Source: Smittia aterrima
Lineage: Eukaryota > Arthropoda > Insecta > Diptera > Chironomidae
Length of the DNA stretch: 64,000 nt
Direction: 5' to 3'
Assembly: GCA_033063855.1 (NCBI GenBank)
Contig: CP093830.1
Coordinates: forward strand, 2,914,854 to 2,978,853
Under the pieces are notes generated by a model. It saw nothing but the letters and a program-made list of their open reading frames with translations, was not told the origin of the DNA and searched no databases. This document shows, one piece after another, positions 23,476-35,391 of the stretch. The stretch's first letter is position 1. Every line of letters starts with the position of its first letter. Position numbers and translations under genes: made by a program.

Positions 23476-26400
23476 ATGGTGAGAATTGATTTTTTTAATT
23501 TCTAAGTTATTTCAAGCTTCAATCAAAACGAAAGTTGTCGGAAAACTTTAATCACTTTCCTGACTTTCGCTTGACAATGATCAATGTTATAAATTTAATG
23601 TATTTCGCGCGAAAATTGTGAATGTTATTTTTGCTAAATCACTGGAAATATCTTGCTAATTTGTTTTGTTTTCATCCTTTCGTCTAGGAGGTTCAGCAAC
23701 TTGAACTGTTCTGTAAGCAATTTTACGAGTGTACCGATCAATTGCTGCGAACAAAGGCCGAAAAGATCCTCTTCGAATTTCTCGATGATCCTGATGCTCT
23801 AGCAAAATGTCAAATGCTCTTAGACCGTGGCGACTCCCCATATTCACAGCTTCTTGCAGCCACAACACTTACAAAGCTAATATCACGTAATGTTCAGGGT
23901 CTCAGCTTGCAACAGAGAGTGGATATAAGGTAAGAGCTTCTGAGGACCTTGGAATCAATGTTTTGAATAAGAAGATTGAGACCATGACTAAGAAACTCTT
24001 CTACATTCGAGTTTCATGTTCTTTAAACTCAATCAATTGAAGAACTAATTCGCTTATTTTATAATTCATTTTTGTTTTGCAGAAATTACATTCTCAACTA
24101 CCTGGCAACGAGACTCACACTTCAGGCGTTTGTTTCTCAAGCTCTGATTGCGCTTCTAGCAAAAATCACAAAGTATGGTTGGTTTGATTCGTACAAGGAT
24201 GAGATGATTTTTCGGAAAATTGATCAGGATGTCAAGGAGTTCTTGAAAGGAAGCGTCGAGCATTGCATGATAGGAGTAAAGATTCTTTCACAATTAACAA
24301 GCGAGATGAACCAGATAGCGGAAATGGATGTCAACTTATCGTTCACACGTCATAGAAAAATTGCTTGTTCGTTCCGCGACACGCAGCTCTTCGATATTTT
24401 CCTGTTGTCATGTGAACTACTAGCACGAGCACGCGATAACAGCACAACATTAAATTTGGTAGACGAGGCTCAACAAGGACTGATCACGGATCTACTTCTG
24501 TTGGCGAAAAACTGTTTAAGCTTTGACTTTATCGGGACATCTGCTGACGAATCAACAGATGATATGACGACGGTCCAAGTGCCAACTAATTGGCGCTCTG
24601 CTCTACTGGAACTAGACTCTTTAAAGCTCTTCTTTGATCTCTATCAAATTTTACCACCACGCATTTCAAGCTTAGCACTCACATGCCTCGTTCAGATTAC
24701 TTCAATCCGACGCTCAATCTTTAGCAACAACGAGCGAATCAAATTTCTTAACTGTCTCGTTGCTGGAGCAGTAGAGATCCTAAAGACATCGCACGGATTG
24801 AGTGAGCCCCAAAACTATCACGAATTTTGTCGACTTCTCGCTCGACTTAAATCAAACTACCAACTTGGAGAGCTTGTGGTTGTTGACAACTATGCTGAAG
24901 CGATTCAACTAATTGCCAAGTTCACAGTTCAGTCGTTGCAGATGTGGTCCTTCGCTCCAAATAGCGTTCATTATTTGCTTTCTCTTTGGCAAAGAATGGT
25001 AACGTCAGTCCCTTACGTGAAAGCACCTGAGCCGCATTATCTTAACACTTACACGCCCGAAGTTGTGAAAGCTTACATCACATCACGACTCGATTCTGTT
25101 ACACCAATCATCAGAGATGGTCTCGATGATCCACTTGAAGATTTGGGAATGATTTTACAACAGTTGGAGCAATTATCGACGATCGAACGTTGCGAGTATG
25201 AGAAGACTTGCGCATTGATTTTCCAACTCTTTGATCAGACAGCTGCAAAATATCAAGAAGTAGCAACTTTGCAACCGAATTCAATTGAAGTTCGAATTGT
25301 CAATAATCAGCTGACATGGCTTGTCTATGTTATTGGCTCGTGTATTGGGGGAAGAATCTGCTCAACAGCAACAGAAGAACACGATGCGTTAGATGGAGAT
25401 TTGATAATTCGAGTGCTTCAACTGATGAGTCTTACAGACTCACGCCTTCCACAAGGCGGTTTCGAAAAAATGGAGATAGCTTTCATGAACTTTCTCGAAA
25501 TGGTGCGTAAGATTTACATAAACGAGCACACTCAGAAGTTGAAAGTCTACAAACGATTGTCGGAAGTGCTGGGAGCTGGCGATGAGTCGATGATGTTGCT
25601 CGGAATGATTAGCCGGAAAATTATTACCAACCTAAAGTTCTGGGGCAATTCTGAGCAGATAATTCGCAAGACACTTAATTTGCTCAACGACCTTACACTC
25701 ACCTATAGCTTAATCAGACGTTTGGTCAAGTTAGAAGAGATTCAATTTATGTTGGCTAATCACACCGTGAGTTATTTCAGAAAAACATTTAATTGATTCA
25801 ATTACTAAAGTTTTTTTTTCTTTTCAGAGCGAATATTTCTCCTTTCTTGGTTCGGGTAACATGACGAACTCCAGATGCCGAAGTATTTTCTATACTTGCT
25901 TGGGCAGATTATTGATATTGGACTTGAATGAAGATGTGGCGAGCTTTGAAACGTTTATGATGCCGTTAACGAGTAAGAAACATTTTTATTGTATCAGAAC
26001 TTCTAAACAAACTTTCATCTTTCAGATGCATTTGATTCAATTGGACGAGTGATGTTGAATAGCATCGACCCTGGCGAGCAAGTAAAGAACGCTTTGATTG
26101 GACTTGCGAGAGACATTCGAGGTTTAGCTTACAGCTTTAATCAAAAAACGCCATACATGATGTTCTTTGATTGGATTTATCCAACTTACTCGCCCATTTT
26201 AATACGTGCTGTTGAGATTTGGGCACACGACCCAGCTGTTACCACTCCGGTGTTAAAGTTCTTTGGAGAACTCGTTCAAAACCGTTCACAGCGTTTGGTG
26301 TTTGATGTTTCTAGTCCCAATGGATATTTGCTGTTCCGCGAAACCTCCAAACTCATTTGCTGCTACGGTAACCGAATCCTATCCATCGATGTTCCCAAAG

Positions 26401-27496
26401 AACAAATCTACCAAATGCGCTTTAAGGGCATTTCCGTTTGCTTTCTCATGCTGAAGGCAATTCTATGCGGAAACTATGTCAATTTGGGGGTGTTCAAACT
26501 CTACGGTGATAATGCGTTCGATTCTGTTATGAATACTGCAGCTAAGCTGATCTTGTCCATTCCACATAAGGATTTGCTGGTAAGAGCTAACTTTGATTAA
26601 CTTAGAAATCAACATCTTCAACTCTTTTGTCTTTTACAGGAATATCCAAAACTCAGTACAGCATATTACATTCTCCTCGAATGCCTGGCTCAGGATCACA
26701 TCAAATTCTTGTCGACGCTCGAACCTACCGTCTTTCTTTACATTCTCGAAAGCATCTCTGAAGGCTTGAATGCTCTTGGTAAAAGCAATATTTCACCTTT
26801 AGAAATTAAAGTCCATAATTCGAATTATTTCTTAGACTTGATGATCATTTCTGGATGCTGTGTAACGTTGGATAACATTCTTTCCTACATCTTTAAGCAG
26901 AAAAGTAAGTTTTCATGAAAAATAATTTAACTTTCTCATTATCAATTCCAATATTTCAGCACAAGCAACATTCCCAACAAAAAAACTCCGCCAAGTGAGC
27001 GAGCCCGATTCAAACATGTTCTTGGAAGTGACTGAACGTCATCCTGAGATCTTACAGCGAATCTTGTCCACTCTTCTGAACGTTGTAATGTTTGAGGATT
27101 GCAAAAATCAATGGTCAATGTCGCGTCCGTTGTTTGTTCTTATTTTGCTGTATGAGGATTACTTCAGGTGACTTTCTTAGATTTTTAAAAATTTGAATTC
27201 TTTAATAATTAAAAATATTTCAGGCAACTGAGAGACAATATCATTAGATCTCAGCCTTTAGATAAACAACAACAAATGACTGGGTTGTTTGAGATGCTCA
27301 TGGATGGAGTCGAGCGAAATTTACTGACTCGAAGTCGAGACAGGTTAGTTAGATCTCAAATTTTGATTATTATTGTCTAACAATTTCATTTCCTTCTTTT
27401 CAAAGATTCACTCAAAACCTCAGCTTGTTCCGTCGGGAGATCAATGACTCATTAAAAACGGCAAACGTCAATATGAACGACATGATTGTGTCATAG
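23476..27496 (+). CDS. Ranbp16: Exportin-7 (Ran-binding protein 16)
   Basis: Importin-beta-family nuclear transport receptor that carries cargo between nucleus and cytoplasm under RanGTP control. Nine coding exons: 23476-23478, 23688-23929, 24083-25766, 25828-25972, 26026-26579, 26640-26904, 26960-27167, 27224-27343 and 27406-27496, closing at 1103 residues (human XPO7 about 1087). HEAT-repeat body with near-identical blocks such as SQLLAATTLTKLISRN, TKYGWFDSYKDE, FDFIGTSADESTDD, NYHEFCRLLARLKSNYQLGE, RCEYEKTCAL and RDRFTQNLS. Remarkably, the first coding exon contains only the ATG. Converges on the diacylglycerol lipase gene. Confidence 0.97.
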
Positions 27497-27970
27497 TCGT
27501 TCGAATGCCAAAGTACCTCGCTCGCATTTTGACATGCCATTTAATTTAAGAAAAATCAGAGAGAGAGAGACAACAAGAAGGAAGAACAACCGATTTTTAT
27601 TTAGATCAACGTTTGAAGAAGCTCGCTCGTGAAAAAGTTTCAGCAAAAAATGCTATCAGTTATTTTCTTTTCGTTGTTTGTACCCGAGCATAAAATTTAT
27701 AAGAGAGAAATTTTTTAAAATAAATGAGTCGATTGAATGAAAACCTTCGTAAAAGTAATTGATGTCTTTGCGATAAAAGTCTTTTTCAAGTATAAAAACA
27801 ATCTTTATTGTCGTACTGAAGGACGTAAAGCTTTAAATGTTTTAGTTTAGTGCTTTAAAAATATCACAGAAGAGTTAAAAAAACCATTCAAGAGCATCCT
27901 TGCAAAAAAGGCCTTTCCTACGAAAGCTTCCAAAACTACTACATGCTAATTCGTTGTTGACTATAAAGCT
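27497..27970. other. Convergent 3' region of Ranbp16 and Dagl
   Basis: Noncoding spacer between two converging genes, holding a short GA tract (27557-27570) and the Ranbp16 polyadenylation signal at 27719. No gene seen. Confidence 0.5.
27719..27724 (+). terminator. Polyadenylation signal AATAAA (Ranbp16)
   Basis: Canonical hexamer 223 bases after the Ranbp16 stop codon on the same strand. Confidence 0.55.
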
Positions 27971-30356
27971 TCATAAGCTGTCGAGGGATATTTTCGAGCT
28001 GAGTGTCTTCTGTTCCTCGAGTATCGTTGTGATTGTCTTGAAGACGTTATCAGGAAGATGGTCGAGAATCATTCTTGGCATCACTTTAAATTCTTGAAAT
28101 TCTTCAGGCTGACACCATCGCATTTCGTAAGTCGGCCCACCAGTCTTTGCTTTTCTAAACATCAAAGAAAATTTGTGAATTTAATTGTTTTTCAATGAGT
28201 TTGATTATTTTCACTTACTTTTCCATTTCTGTTTTCTTTCGTCGAATAATATGAAGAATCCTTCCGCCCGTGTAAAGACGAGTCTTGGCGAATCTTCTCG
28301 ATGAAATTTCCTTCGAAACGAGAGCTGCCTCAGCATTGATCTTGTCAACGTCAAGAGAGGACGGAGAAGCATCTGAATGCTGTAAATCTGATACGTCACG
28401 CCATGTTGTCTCTAAATCTCGAGATGGGATGTCAAACATTGTGTAACCAAAGCCATTCAACATTATGCGATACTGGAAAAATAATAATTGAGCAAGACTT
28501 GAGTTGATAAACAATTTCGCTTACCTTTGGGAGCTTGCATGCTCGCAGTGTCTCAATGACATTTGTTCGGATATTTTCTACCGACTCTACACAAAGTCTC
28601 ATCACGAAATCATCTCCGACACCAACAGTAAACACGAAGGACTCCGTAGCTCGTGCTGCCTCTCGACTTAATAGACCAGCAGGAGTTGCAAAAGCGTAGA
28701 CTCGAAGATCGGGATATTTCTCTCGAAGTTTCGCTCCAAGGAGAATAGAAACGCCTCCACCAAGGCTGTGACCTGTCAGTGTTAACTTATAGTCGGCATA
28801 AGTGTTGCACACTCGATCAAGTAGATTTCCTTCATTCAGTCGATCGATAAGCTTCTCAGCTCCGATGGTCATGCCTCGATGAGCCATTGAATTTGGTGGG
28901 AAACCATAAGCGTTGAAATCAGAAGCATCTGCTGTTAAATCAGTGAAAACATCTCGAAACGATAAACTTCCTCGAATGGAGATAACAATTTGTTTCTTCG
29001 CATGATCGAGTAAGATGCAGAAAGGGAGCTCAAAAACTTGATTTTTGAATGAAGCGTGAACTATGTCTTCAGCTCTTAGTTTCGAGACTTCGACGACTCC
29101 ACCGTAGTGACATAAACAACAGTTGTCGTCAACAACATTTGTGCGATTTCGACAACATCCACAGCATGTAATATTTTTCAAAAGTGTGAAACATCCCGAG
29201 CAGCATTTGAGATAACAAACCATTGGCCAGCCATAGCTAAGTAGAAGACTAATGTGAGATTCAAGTAATTTTAATAAATTTGTAAGTGTTTACCTTGCAA
29301 GAGCAAAGCGCAGCATGTGACGTGCTTCAACAAGAGTCATCCACGAAGGAGAAGTCGCGAAAAGCCTTGACATATCTGTTGAGTATCTCGGTCCGTCGTC
29401 TGGATTTAACATTCGAATTCTTCTCATCTCGCGGGTTTCTCTCTTCTGTCTTACTCGCATTAAAATCGCACCGGCCATGATATCGCTCGGAACAAGATCA
29501 GTTCCACGAAACAGAGCACTGAGAAGACTTGCTACTTGCATGAAAGCTTCTTTTCCATACTCATCCTTTCTTAAGCAGCAGAAAATCCAACTGAACCTTC
29601 TAATCCACATTTTAGAAGCTTTCTTGTGAAGTGTTGTCTCAGTTGGTCCATTTTCAAGAGGATTCTTTCGATACTTTGATGATCCCATCGGGTTATAAAC
29701 GATGGAAAAACCGAACACGATCAAACCGAAAACAATCCAGTTGAGAACGACAGTGACTGGAAAAAGAGAAATGTTAAACTGTAGGTCATTGCAATTCACT
29801 TTTAACTTACATTCGATTACTGTCTTTATATAAAATTCTTGTGGCTCGCATTTAATGCTTTCGCAAAAGGCCCAAACTGTGCCGAAGATGTTTAACAACG
29901 TCTCGGGAAAGATGAGAATAATTTTCATGGTCACAAGAGGTGCGACGAGCCATCGTTTCTCTGTGTCGGTGATTCCGCCCTTTGCACTTCGATTTATGAG
30001 AATAACGAGCAAAACTAAATTAATGGAGATAATCGCTATGATGCCCACCAAATAAATTCTGATTGCCAGTCCATGCTCCTCGCAACTCACTGCGTAAGTG
30101 TTGTGCCAATATTTGTTAATCACGCAAGATATTAACGCGAGCCTGAAGCGGAAAGAATCAAAAATCATCTTCTCGATTTAATTAACATCTCAGCAATGTA
30201 AATTACCAGACAAGCCGGAAGCAAATTTCGAATGTTCCAGGGAAAACCAAGTCGTCGGAGCCAAAAAGCCTAAGAATGAGTTCATTACTTTCTTGTCTTG
30301 AGAGACCTTTAAAAAGTTTCTTACCATTTTCGACCAAAAAGACGAATCGCTGGCAT
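27971..30356 (-). CDS. Dagl: Diacylglycerol lipase beta-type (sn-1 specific)
   Basis: Membrane serine lipase that hydrolyses diacylglycerol to monoacylglycerol such as 2-arachidonoylglycerol. Seven exons: 30325-30356, 30207-30269, 29811-30142, 29294-29756, 28525-29236, 28219-28472 and 27971-28154, giving 679 residues, close to human DAGLB (672) and much shorter than the alpha form. The N-terminal third holds four membrane segments, beginning MPAIRLFGRKW. A cysteine-rich insert (CCSGCFTLLKNITCCGCC) precedes the catalytic domain. Lipase motif GHSLGGG supplies the nucleophile Ser; GVGDDFVMR carries the likely Asp, and GGRILHI the likely His. The cytoplasmic tail is short, supporting the beta class. 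Confidence 0.94.
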
Positions 30357-30454
30357 CTTGCGCAATCTGAAAATGGTCAAAGATTTGCTTAATATTTCTT
30401 CTTACTTAAAGCTAAGTAAATCTGCACTTTGCTCTTTTCTGAAATCATTACATC

Positions 30455-31303
30455 ATGCACAGAAGTTTTTGTCATCGCAAGACGCAAATTCCTCGAAAAC
30501 AAAATCGTTCGATTAACAAGCAGGTGAGCGAACACTGATCGCAAAAAGCGATTGATGTCAAAGTCATGAAGCTTTTTTTTTTCAGATCAAGCTCGCGATT
30601 CTAAGTAAATTCCTCTCACTTCTCAGTCTTCTCTACGTAAGCAAAAAGCCCGGAAAAATCATCGAATTTTCATCGATAATTAGCATTAATCACGCAACAT
30701 TCGGAATTAGTTAGGCTTTTTAGGAAAATCCCGCGTTAATGATGAAAGTGAGATTTGAATGACTTTGCGAAAAAAATCTTTTTCACTTATCTCAATGAGT
30801 CTTCCCATTCATGAGGAATCTCAGAGTAATTTTCTCGCCTTGATCTCACATCATGCTCAATGTAAATGAGTTTTTTTTATGCTTCTAAGTCTAAAGAATG
30901 TAAACATCTTAAGTGTTCAACGAAGACTGCTTACAACTCAAAACTTCAGTTATGTGTGAGTGGATAACAGCCAGCAAACTTCCGAAGCTTCGCCTTAGTC
31001 CGAGCTGCGCAAACTTCATGCATGAACGGCTAGCACAATGTAAATAAACTCGATTGTGATATAATCATCGAACATTATGCTTAGCTTCAGAAGCTTGTGA
31101 ACTTTTAAACTTGTCTTTACCTTTAAAATATTCTTTTTCAATTACTTTCTTTTCTTCTTTTTAAGCGATATCTTCACCGTTATGATTATTGTGTTGTGGT
31201 TGATACGTCTTTACTGCAAGCATCATCGCAGTCAGCGTCTTTATCGAATTGGTACAGCAAAATCGAATATTTCTTTATAGGATTACTCGACAGGCTGAGC
31301 TGA
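30455..31303 (+). CDS. Weak candidate: spliced 85-residue ORF
   Basis: Three potential exons with acceptable splice sites stay in frame: 30455-30523 (ATG to CAG|GTGAGC), 30586-30636 (after a T-rich tract and CAG; ends TAC|GTAAGC) and 31166-31303 (after a T/C-rich tract and AAG). The product would have a basic start, a hydrophobic middle (IKLAILSKFLSLLSLLY) and an ordinary soluble end. In a second frame of the last exon a 32-codon ORF at 31182-31280 (MIIVLWLIRLYCKHHRSQRL) also resembles a membrane peptide, so the frame is ambiguous. It starts only 99 bases from the divergent Dagl start codon and may be no more than noncoding upstream transcription. Confidence 0.2.
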
Positions 31304-32272
31304 GACATGTAACAGCGTAAGAGCAAATAAAATTGTCAGTCGTCGAGGAAATATTCGTCGAGTTGCAAGAAGTTGGACATTGCAAGAGAAGAAAAACACG
31401 TTTGATCACTTTTTTCGCGGTTGCACAAACTGCATTTGCACTTAATAATTTTCCTCGCTCAAAGTCCACAAGACGACTTGTTGACCCATCTCCTTCCTCG
31501 AAATGTACTTTTTGAAATTTAATTATCACTTCAGCGCGCACAACGATTATTATTTATTAATCGAATGATTATTGGTTATTTAGTTTTTAATGAAGCACTT
31601 TTTTTTCAGCAACAACGAAACAAGCAAACGTTGCGAAATCGTCCAACATTTACTTTTCGACGATGTACTTTCTAAATTATCTTTAGCCACACATGAAATC
31701 GAATGAGGGATCAGATTAATATTACGATTTTTAAGTCGCGTCGAAGTGTTGAATTGTAAATTCACGAAAATCCAACTTGTTGTTATTCGCGATCGAGCAA
31801 GTTCAGTACTGAAGTAAGACTGGAGAAAACTTAAAGATTTTACGCTCTCTTGATTCCTGAGATGATGTTTTGTTGTTGCCGAGTGGAATACCACGTTTAC
31901 TTGCTCAATTTAAAATTTCTTCTGTTCATTCATTGAAGTTGTAGAAATCTCCGCTCGTTGCACATTGATTGTAAGAGATTGCTCGGGAGATTGTAGTCGC
32001 TCTCTGTTTATTGTAATCCAATGACCTTAAAAAGATTTCGTCTCGAAGCTCCCGCGTGTCTCTACTTAAAGAAGTGGTTGTCAAGTTTTAAAATCCCAAC
32101 ACAGACGGAACAAGAAGTCTTATTCTCTAATCTCATCGACATATGCCTGCTTCCAAATATAGAACAAAACTTAAGTTTTCGGAATCAAAACTGCGTAAAA
32201 TTCACTCTGATAATCTCAAGTTTTCAAGATCACGTTGAAATGCAAAATAATTTTCAGTTGTTCAATCTTGAT
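31304..32272. other. Gap without a supported gene
   Basis: Almost 1 kb between the weak plus-strand candidate and the ALKBH1 stop codon, partly the ALKBH1 3' UTR. Open frames on both strands are short and lack coding character. Confidence 0.4.
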
Positions 32273-33259
32273 TTATTTGTTAACTTGCCGAACGTTCACA
32301 TTGATTCTCGAGTCAGTTAAATATTGGTCAAACTTTTTCCACTCGTGTGAAAGACATTTTTGTAAGTCACTTTTGTTGAGATCACTGCAATACTTGAGAT
32401 CTTCATTTGAACTCCACGGATGTCTCTCAGTTTTGAAAACACGAGGAACTGCGTGATAACAAAGTCGACTTTCATCGGACATTACAAGAACATCACCAGA
32501 TTCTAAAAGTATCGGCAACGCTTCACTTTCTTTATCTTTTCCACCGATTAGAAAAATCGCTGATTGACCAAAAGAAATAGAAAAGAGAGGACACTCAAGA
32601 CTGAACTCCGAGTGGTCTGTGTGTGATGATAATGTTGTTCCGATTGGATAAAAATTGACAATTGCTGCTTCTGCTTTGTAGTTTTCAAATCTCAGCACGT
32701 CAGCGAAAGTGTTGATTAATTTATCAAGTTCTGGAGGGAATTCATTTTTAAAGTTCTCGTCATAAACTTTATTTGTCCAGTCGTAGTGATAACCGAGCGT
32801 TGTCCATCTCATTGATTTTTTGATAAGACGTCTTTGATTCTCGTCACTTTCCTCGTTTAACGAACTCCAAAAATCTTTGATCACATTTTCATTGAATCTT
32901 GAAGCGAGAAGATTGTTTGGATGGTGCTTTGTATAGTCTCTTAGCAATTTTTGAATATAATATCGTTGCCCAACAGAAGTGAAGGGATTTTTGATAAGAA
33001 TCAATCCTGGTCTGTCTCTGAATTTATAAACTTCCCACTCAACCGACGGAACTAAGCCAACTTGTTGAATCTCATGTTTCAATTCAACTTTTATCATCTG
33101 AAAAAGAAAAATCCTTCAAAACACTGAAGACAATTGACGTCACTCGATGCAATTTCTTTTATCGTATTCACTTACCTTGTCATCTTCCCTTGAACCGTCT
33201 ACAACTTTCGAAAAATCCTCGCACGCCTTGTTTTTATAAAATTTAAATGCCGTCTGCAT
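32273..33259 (-). CDS. ALKBH1: Nucleic acid dioxygenase ALKBH1
   Basis: Fe(II)/2-oxoglutarate dioxygenase of the AlkB family; ALKBH1 proteins act on tRNA (demethylation of 1-methyladenosine and wobble modification) and have been linked to DNA demethylation and mitochondria. Two exons (33176-33259, 32273-33097) encode 302 residues. The jelly-roll core shows the metal ligands as H-T-D in LSSHTDHSEF and the distal His in CYHAVPRV, and the 2-oxoglutarate-binding arginines in SRINVNVRQV, all near the C-terminus as in the family. The substrate-recognition region contains RWTTLGYHYDW and YPIGTTLSSH. A mitochondrial targeting peptide is not obvious, though the first residues (MQTAFKFYKNKA) are basic and amphipathic. 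Confidence 0.95.
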
Positions 33260-33752
33260 TTTGTTGTTGACTGTCTTACTCAGTTTTGTCACTGGAAGAG
33301 CTATTGGAAGTATTTGAACTTAAAAGTTTCGTTAAATAGTTAAACGAATCTGGAAGGAAATATTTTCAAGTTTTAGAAGAAGCTTTTGAAGAATTAAAAG
33401 TCGAAAGCTGGAAGAACAGTACAAACTCATAAAAGCTTTTTCAATTGAGGATAAAAATAAATCACGATTTGAGTCACGATTTATTTCTATTTTTAGATAA
33501 ATATTTGCGTTGCTCGGGAATCCCAGAATTACAATAAAAGATTCTTGTGTCCGATTCATTTCAAGATTGATATCTTCACAGGTTACAGGGGAAAAAACCA
33601 AACAAATTACTCAGAGCGTGAGAGAAGAAAAGTTTAAGATTTCTTAATTTTTGTGACCAGTTTCGCTAAGAACGTTGAGGAATAAACATCTCTAATTATT
33701 TTCTTCGTGATACATGTATTTGTTTTTGAGTGATCCGAAGAAAAAATTTGCG
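33260..33752. promoter_or_regulatory. Shared upstream region of ALKBH1 and the protease
   Basis: A 493-base spacer separates divergent start codons. No TATA box or coding sequence is clear. It should contain both promoters. Confidence 0.35.
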
Positions 33753-35176
33753 ATGCAACAAAAAGTTTTATCGGTGGCAGTGTTCTTGTTGACATTGAAG
33801 TTTTCTTCGAGTCAATTTCAGTTTCCTTTATTCCCAAATCAAATGAACTTTCCGAATTTTGCTCAACAATCAAATTTTAATCAACAATCGAATTTACCTC
33901 AACAATCACAAGGCAATCGGATAAATCCAAATCAGAATATTGTGTTCCCTTCGCAGTTTGGTCCGCCACCAAACACTTTTGCTTTCCCTAATTACTACCC
34001 ACAAAATCAATTCGGTCAACAAGTTCAAACACCTTCGACCACACAAAGAACAACGAGAAGACCTTCAATTCCTCAACAGAATAATTTACGTGGAATCAGT
34101 CAGAGAAGTAAATTTATTCGTAATACGGAGTTCCCAGAACTAATCAAAACAACTTTCAGAGTGCGATGAATATTCGAAACTTATCAAGAGAAAAGTTCAC
34201 GTAGCTTCGCTCTCACTTGAGCCGGCAACTCAAGACATTACGTACACGGAATGTGAAACAGTGACTGGCCTTGTAGTTGGAGGAGAAGACGCAAAACCTT
34301 TTGAATTTCCGCACATGGCTGCTATCGGCTACCCGAACTTCGATGGAGTTTTGTCATTTTCTTGTGGTGGAAGTTTAATTAGTGAACAATTTGTGCTAAC
34401 TGCCGCGCATTGCTCGAAAGCTGATCGAGTTTCTCCAACAATGGTACGATTAGGCGACCTAAATTTAAAACGAAAGGAGGTTGCTCTTGCTGAGCTTGAT
34501 GTTCCTATTAAAAAATTCATTAGCCACGAATCTTACAACTCCGAGACACGAGAAAATGATATTGCGTTGATAAAAATGGAACAGCCGGTGACATTCTCGA
34601 AATCCGTTAGACCAGCATGTTTGCAACAAAATGATTTCCTTTCAAAATCAAACGCAATTGCTATCGGATGGGGTAAGGAAAATAAGTTCATTTAACGAGT
34701 TAGAAATAAATTTAATTTTAATTCAAAGGTTACTTGGAAGTTGGAGGTTTGACGTCCGACACTCTTCAAAAGGTTCGCTTAGATATTATTGACAATCAAA
34801 AGTGCAGTCAAGTTTACAACGATGAAGATAATTATCACATTTACAATTCTCAAATTTGCGCCGGTAAATTGAAAATTACTTTCTCAGAAATTTGTGTTTT
34901 AAAGAGTTTGATTTCTTTTAGGAGTTCTGAAGGGAGGAAAGGATACTTGCGGAGGAGGTTTGAGATATAATTTTCACTTAAGATGAAAACATTAAAACAT
35001 TTTCATTTCCAGATTCTGGTGGTCCACTTCAAAATACAATCAACGGCGAATGTGTATTTAGCATAATTGGAGTCACTTCTTATGGCTCAACTTATTGCGG
35101 TAGTAAAAATTCACCTGGGATCTACACTCGAGTGTCATCTCACCTTCCTTGGATCGAACAAACGGTTTGGGGATAA
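33753..35176 (+). CDS. Secreted trypsin-like serine protease with Q/N-rich prodomain
   Basis: Five exons (33753-34107, 34160-34672, 34729-34863, 34922-34957, 35013-35176) encode 400 residues; the first intron is only 52 nt. Signal peptide about residues 1-20, then about 100 residues rich in Gln, Asn, Pro and Phe, a Cys-containing linker (RKCDEYSKLIKRK), and an S1 catalytic domain. The triad is present: His in LTAAHC, Asp in NDIALIKM, Ser in GGDSGGPL. The residue six before the Ser is Asp, so the pocket is trypsin-like. The predicted activation cut is after Leu (TGL|VVGGED), a feature of the CLIPC-type cascade proteases such as snake, although no canonical clip domain was found. Likely role: haemolymph or developmental protease cascade. 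Start at 33753 is chosen over 33714 because it begins the signal peptide. Confidence 0.9.
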
Positions 35177-35231
35177 TCACTTTGAAATTAGTCATCTTGG
35201 GAATTACAAAAAATATCTGAAAACAACAAGA

Positions 35232-35237
35232 AATAAA
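35232..35237 (+). terminator. Polyadenylation signal AATAAA (protease)
   Basis: Canonical hexamer 56 bases after the protease stop codon, in the short spacer before the convergent frj gene. Confidence 0.6.
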
Positions 35238-35391
35238 AAGAACAATTCCGTTTTATAACAACCACAAACTCGTTTCTATTCGATTTGAATTTAAATTCAC
35301 AGAAAACTTTAGCAAAACTAAATTTTGAACTATGACACGCTTTGAGTATTCTAAGCTAATATTTGATTGGTAAAAATATTCGATGAGAAAG

